The notes beneath the pieces are model-generated. The model was not told where the DNA came from, searched no databases, and saw nothing but the letters and a program-made list of their open reading frames with translations. From Pseudomonadota bacterium (lineage in GTDB: Bacteria > Pseudomonadota > Gammaproteobacteria > DASZBR01): 56,401 bases of DNA. Position numbers and translations under genes: made by a program. The DNA is taken from the NCBI GenBank assembly GCA_021777765.1, contig JAJYDF010000021.1, forward strand, positions 1 through 56,401, given 5' to 3'. The stretch's first letter is position 1, and each line of letters starts with the position of its first letter. Positions 53,498 through 56,401 of the stretch are shown in pieces.

Positions 53498-53914
53498 TTA
53501 TTGCATAAATAATTTACTTACTAAAAACCCGATGGTCAAACTTATAATCCCTAATGCCAATGTCAATGCCACCAACAAACTAATAAATATTTCTTCGGGT
53601 GTTGCCGTTAAAATGTCATATCCAATTTTCTCTAACGCATTAACTGATTCAAATTTATATCTTTTCTGATTATTAAATAATTTATAACAAATATATCTTG
53701 TTGATATGCTAAATGTAGTTTCATAATACTCACATATAAACTTACCTAATGAATAAATTTCGTAATATTTATCATAGGTTAATTTTTTATTATATCTTTT
53801 TTCTATTTTTGGTTTAATTAAAAACCAAAATAATGCCTGTAAAATAGTAAAATTTAAAATATAGCTTCCGCCCGATATAGTAATAAAAATTAACAGCAAC
53901 ATATGCAACGACAT
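53498..53914 (-). CDS. Two-helix membrane protein, possible immunity protein
   Basis: This 138-aa protein has one hydrophobic helix at each end (about 3-33 with the GGSYILNF turn, and 108-136, FISLLVALTLALGIISLTIG). A charged cytosolic middle (KPKIEKRYNKKLTYDKYYEI) separates them. It lies 14 nt after the displaced toxin tip on the same strand, the position of an immunity gene. A membrane immunity protein would suit a membrane-acting toxin, and that tip does contain Gly-rich hydrophobic stretches. The function is inferred from position only. Confidence 0.6.
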   Translation of the reverse strand: MSLHMLLLIFITISGGSYILNFTILQALFWFLIKPKIEKRYNKKLTYDKYYEIYSLGKFICEYYETTFSISTRYICYKLFNNQKRYKFESVNALEKIGYDILTATPEEIFISLLVALTLALGIISLTIGFLVSKLFMQ

Positions 53915-53928
53915 AAAAATTCGTCCTA

Positions 53929-55041
53929 TTAATAATTAGGCTTCATCGAATTATTTTGGCTACTACTATTATCGGCTTGAAAATATGAATTTACTAAATT
54001 TTTCCATTCAGATGTAACTACAATATCAGTAAAAATTGCTGGCTCAACTGATTTTGTATAAGCACCTATTCCTATTCCCGATATAGTACCTACAAATAAT
54101 CCTCCCCACCCTTGTATACCAACTTCTACCTTATTGGCAGGCACTGCTTCGTTCACTTCTTTATTCGCTTGATATGCGCCTATACCAATCCCTACCCCAG
54201 TTGCTCCATACCTTAGCATTGTTGCTGTGAATTGTATTAGCCACGCCTTCGCATACATATCTGCAAAACTTTCGGCTTCTGACTTCAAAACATTCATTGT
54301 GGGTGAATCTAAAACCTCAGTGACTGCTGGTGTTCTCATTATCCAACTTTGCGCGGCTTTAACTGTTTGTTCAATTTCATCTGATGATTTTTCAGCGATT
54401 TCTTTAAAATAATCTGATGAGGCATCCAATACTGATTGCATATACGTTGATGGACTACTTACTTCCTTTTGCAAATAACCTGCAAAGGAAGTTGCCAACG
54501 CTTCCTCTTGAGGTGGTTTTAATATTAAGGCTATTGGTGATTGCTCCTGCCCTCCCGTTGCAGCACTAGCCATCGCAATTATTTGCCATTTATTTACACT
54601 ATTATTTGCAGCAATATTTCCATAAAAAGGAAAACTACCACCTTGTGATTGATTATATATTTGTCCAGTATAAGTTTCGCTGAGAATATTAGAAAAAATT
54701 GCATCTGAAACCGAGTTTGTCGAACCTTGAAACACTGTATATGAACCAGCATCACTTGTATTTGTATTATTGAATTTCGATGTCGGCGTTACATTACCCG
54801 ATCCATACGTCGCATCACTTGAATTGCTCGATGAATAATCCTGCGAAGCATTGTTTGAACTTAAGTTGGAATTAATATTGCCTGAATTATTTCCTGGACT
54901 AAAAAACCCACTGCTATTTGACCCAGGATTTTGGCTTGCTGAATAGCTGCTGTATTTGTTTGTCGGGTTCGTCGCATTGCTGCTTGTCCCTGAATTATTT
55001 GAATTGCTTCCCGATCCATTTTGACTGTTGTTTCGATTTAC
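53929..55041 (-). CDS. Displaced (orphan) toxin tip without a proper start
   Basis: The frame is open from just after a TAA at 55044-55042 down to 53929, 370 codons. The first 100 residues are Ser/Asn-rich (NSQNGSGSNSNNSGTSSN, then NLSSNNASQDYSSS and TYGSGNVTPTSK) and match the same segment of the large protein at 55349-56401. The remainder (MFQGSTNSVSDAIFSNILSE onward) differs, with Gly-rich hydrophobic stretches GATGVGIGIGAYQA and GGLFVGTISGIGIGAYTK. It lacks an ATG; a GTG at 54735 is the only plausible internal start. This is the layout of an orphan C-terminal cassette in CDI/Rhs-type polymorphic toxin loci, kept silent until recombined into the main gene. Confidence 0.68.
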   Translation of the reverse strand, partial: VNRNNSQNGSGSNSNNSGTSSNATNPTNKYSSYSASQNPGSNSSGFFSPGNNSGNINSNLSSNNASQDYSSSNSSDATYGSGNVTPTSKFNNTNTSDAGSYTVFQGSTNSVSDAIFSNILSETYTGQIYNQSQGGSFPFYGNIAANNSVNKWQIIAMASAATGGQEQSPIALILKPPQEEALATSFAGYLQKEVSSPSTYMQSVLDASSDYFKEIAEKSSDEIEQTVKAAQSWIMRTPAVTEVLDSPTMNVLKSEAESFADMYAKAWLIQFTATMLRYGATGVGIGIGAYQANKEVNEAVPANKVEVGIQGWGGLFVGTISGIGIGAYTKSVEPAIFTDIVVTSEWKNLVNSYFQADNSSSQNNSMKPNY

Positions 55042-55084
55042 TTACAAATTTTAATCTATTGCTATCTCCTATAATAAAAAATAA

Positions 55085-55345
55085 TTATTTTGTTCTATTT
55101 AACTTCAAAAAATCCAATAATTGCCATAACGGTAATTTAAAATCTGATTGCTTTATAATTAACCCATATTTGCCAAATATCTTTATTATTAATTCGGTTT
55201 CATCACCAAGGTATATATCATATAAGCATGCTTTATCTGTTACTATATAAGGCTGCTCAAACTCATCTAATAGTGTATAAAATTCTTGCGCTTCTTTTAT
55301 TCTTTTATTCATTTCATTAACAGATTCCAAAGTATATTTGCTCAT
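55085..55345 (-). CDS. Putative immunity protein for the main toxin
   Basis: This 86-aa acidic, soluble protein (MSKYTLESVNEMNKRIKEAQ, then YDIYLGDETELIIKIFGKYG) starts 3 nt after the stop of the large toxin-like gene and is clearly co-transcribed with it. Size, charge and position are those of an immunity protein. I do not recognise the family. Confidence 0.65.
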   Translation of the reverse strand: MSKYTLESVNEMNKRIKEAQEFYTLLDEFEQPYIVTDKACLYDIYLGDETELIIKIFGKYGLIIKQSDFKLPLWQLLDFLKLNRTK

Positions 55346-55348
55346 AAT

Positions 55349-56401
55349 TTAATTTATTCCTAAATGAGTGGTATTTGTAAAATTATTAATAGGCTGAGCC
55401 TCTATGGGTATAAATCTTCCGCTAGATAGAGAATTAGTAATATTTCTTTGCCTAATAGGGCCTACAGATATAATGGTAAATTCATCACTTGGTACAGTAA
55501 TTCGTAATAAAACACCATTTAGTTCTTGAACAATATTAATATTCCCTGTTGCAGTATCAAACAGGATTTGTGCTGTAGGATTATTAGCCAAATCATTTAG
55601 TTTTTGTAGATCTAGTGCCCCTGTTAAATTTCCTAATCTTGGATCTTGTAATTGATTCGTTACACGTTCCGCAATGTTAAATATTTGATAATTACTATTT
55701 TGCCCTAAATTCGTTTCCTGTGTTGATAACTGTTCGCTGGATTTACTAACTGCTGATGGAATTTCTTCAGCGATAACCGTGGGTGAACTACTAGCAAACA
55801 TCCCAACACCTTTTATGGCAAGTGCAGATAAAATAGTAGCCGTACCACCTAAGATAGAACCAATCGCACCATATCTTTGTGTTGCGTCTCCACTTTTCAA
55901 ATCATTATATAAACCAACAACATCTTTTACCGCATTTGATTCACTTGCTAATAGAAATTGACCAAATATTTCCCCATTATTTGACTCAAATGCGTGAGGC
56001 GACAACCCTTCTATTACATCTAAAATAATTGCATCCCTCATGAAAGTTTGTATTCCTGAGCCTGCATTCATATATCCACTCATAAGCGCTGACCACTTAT
56101 TTATTTGATTTGATATAGGCGTAACTTCTTGAGGAGCAACTACAATATTTTGTACGGAATTCAGTATTATCTGTCCCGACGGAGAATTTCCTAATAACTC
56201 GGCGGTAATAATATCACCCATTGCAAGAGTTACTGAATCTTGAACGACTTTCGCTGTCGGTGTTGCATTTCCCGATCCATATGTAGAATCTCTAGCGCCA
56301 CTCGACGAATAATCCTGCGAAGCATTGTTCGAACTTAAACCTGAATTAATACTTCCTGTACTACTTGCACCACTAAATAACCCATTGGCATTCCTTCCGG
56401 G
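55349..56401 (-). CDS. C-terminal end of a large polymorphic-toxin-like protein (cut by window edge)
   Basis: The frame is open to the right edge, 350 codons, so the gene extends beyond the window. A Ser/Asn/Gly-rich stretch (GLFSGASSTGSINSGLSSNN, then ASQDYSSS and STYGSGNATPTAK) is followed by a helical, partly hydrophobic region (SGYMNAGSGIQTFMRDAIIL; GAIGSILGGTATILSALAI). A compact C-terminal domain follows (DLANNPTAQILFDTATGNIN, then GVLLRITVPSDEFTIISVG, then GPIRQRNITNSLSSGRF). This last domain looks like a small nuclease-type toxin tip (strand-rich with R, D and S positions), which is a guess from shape. The immunity gene follows directly. Confidence 0.7.
   Translation of the reverse strand, partial: PGRNANGLFSGASSTGSINSGLSSNNASQDYSSSGARDSTYGSGNATPTAKVVQDSVTLAMGDIITAELLGNSPSGQIILNSVQNIVVAPQEVTPISNQINKWSALMSGYMNAGSGIQTFMRDAIILDVIEGLSPHAFESNNGEIFGQFLLASESNAVKDVVGLYNDLKSGDATQRYGAIGSILGGTATILSALAIKGVGMFASSSPTVIAEEIPSAVSKSSEQLSTQETNLGQNSNYQIFNIAERVTNQLQDPRLGNLTGALDLQKLNDLANNPTAQILFDTATGNINIVQELNGVLLRITVPSDEFTIISVGPIRQRNITNSLSSGRFIPIEAQPINNFTNTTHLGIN

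Overview
The window is AT-rich, tightly packed gammaproteobacterial DNA. It carries many genes for eukaryote-like proteins: F-box plus RCC1 repeats, a RasGEF-like domain, leucine-rich repeats, ankyrin-like repeats and Sel1-like repeats. That content, with the small palindromic intergenic repeats and the decaying genes, suggests a host-associated member of the Legionellales/Coxiellales type. This placement is inference from gene content; no rRNA or species marker is present.

Layout. 1-6.4 kb: potassium uptake operon on the minus strand (small membrane ORF, kdpF, kdpA, kdpB, kdpC, kdpD running off the left edge), with a promoter at its head and two repeat elements inside it. 6.4-14 kb: GNAT acetyltransferase, a decayed second copy of a copper-ATPase 3' end, a Sel1-like protein, a complete copper P-type ATPase, a HepT/MntA toxin-antitoxin pair, FtsH and a small membrane protein. 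14.2-17.3 kb: plus-strand operon with a GCS2/YbdK ligase split into two frames at a slippery A7 run, a double cyclic-nucleotide-binding protein and an EgtC-like class II amidotransferase. 17.3-22.3 kb: a multicopper oxidase fused to a CopB-like outer-membrane barrel, a divergent outer-membrane protein, a CNB-DUF1003 protein and a truncated VOC protein.

22.7-41 kb is the probable effector island: a 1021-aa protein with a RasGEF-like domain, a DEAD-box helicase with a long SSDKR-type tail, three tandem F-box/RCC1 paralogues (one broken by a single TGA), an unknown membrane protein, a gamma-glutamylcyclotransferase-like protein, an LRR protein and an ankyrin-like protein. These are likely to act in a host cell, but no secretion system lies in the window.

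41-51 kb is a defence and mobile-element zone: phage-type peptidoglycan hydrolase, a broken LamG protein, Mrr endonuclease, an anti-phage-type dCTP/dCMP deaminase, a Phd/PIN pair with a broken toxin, a broken GNAT and an AbiE pair with a duplicated palindromic operator. 51-53.1 kb is a graveyard: remnants of a hydrogenase/sulfhydrogenase beta-gamma pair, a truncated globin and an NsrR regulator cut by a 111-bp inverted-repeat element. 53.2-56.4 kb holds the C-terminal end of a large polymorphic-toxin-like protein, its presumed immunity gene, and a displaced second toxin tip with its own partner, joined by a shared homology block.

Several broken genes are interrupted at homopolymer runs (A5, A6, A7, G6), so read-level checking is needed before calling all of them true pseudogenes.
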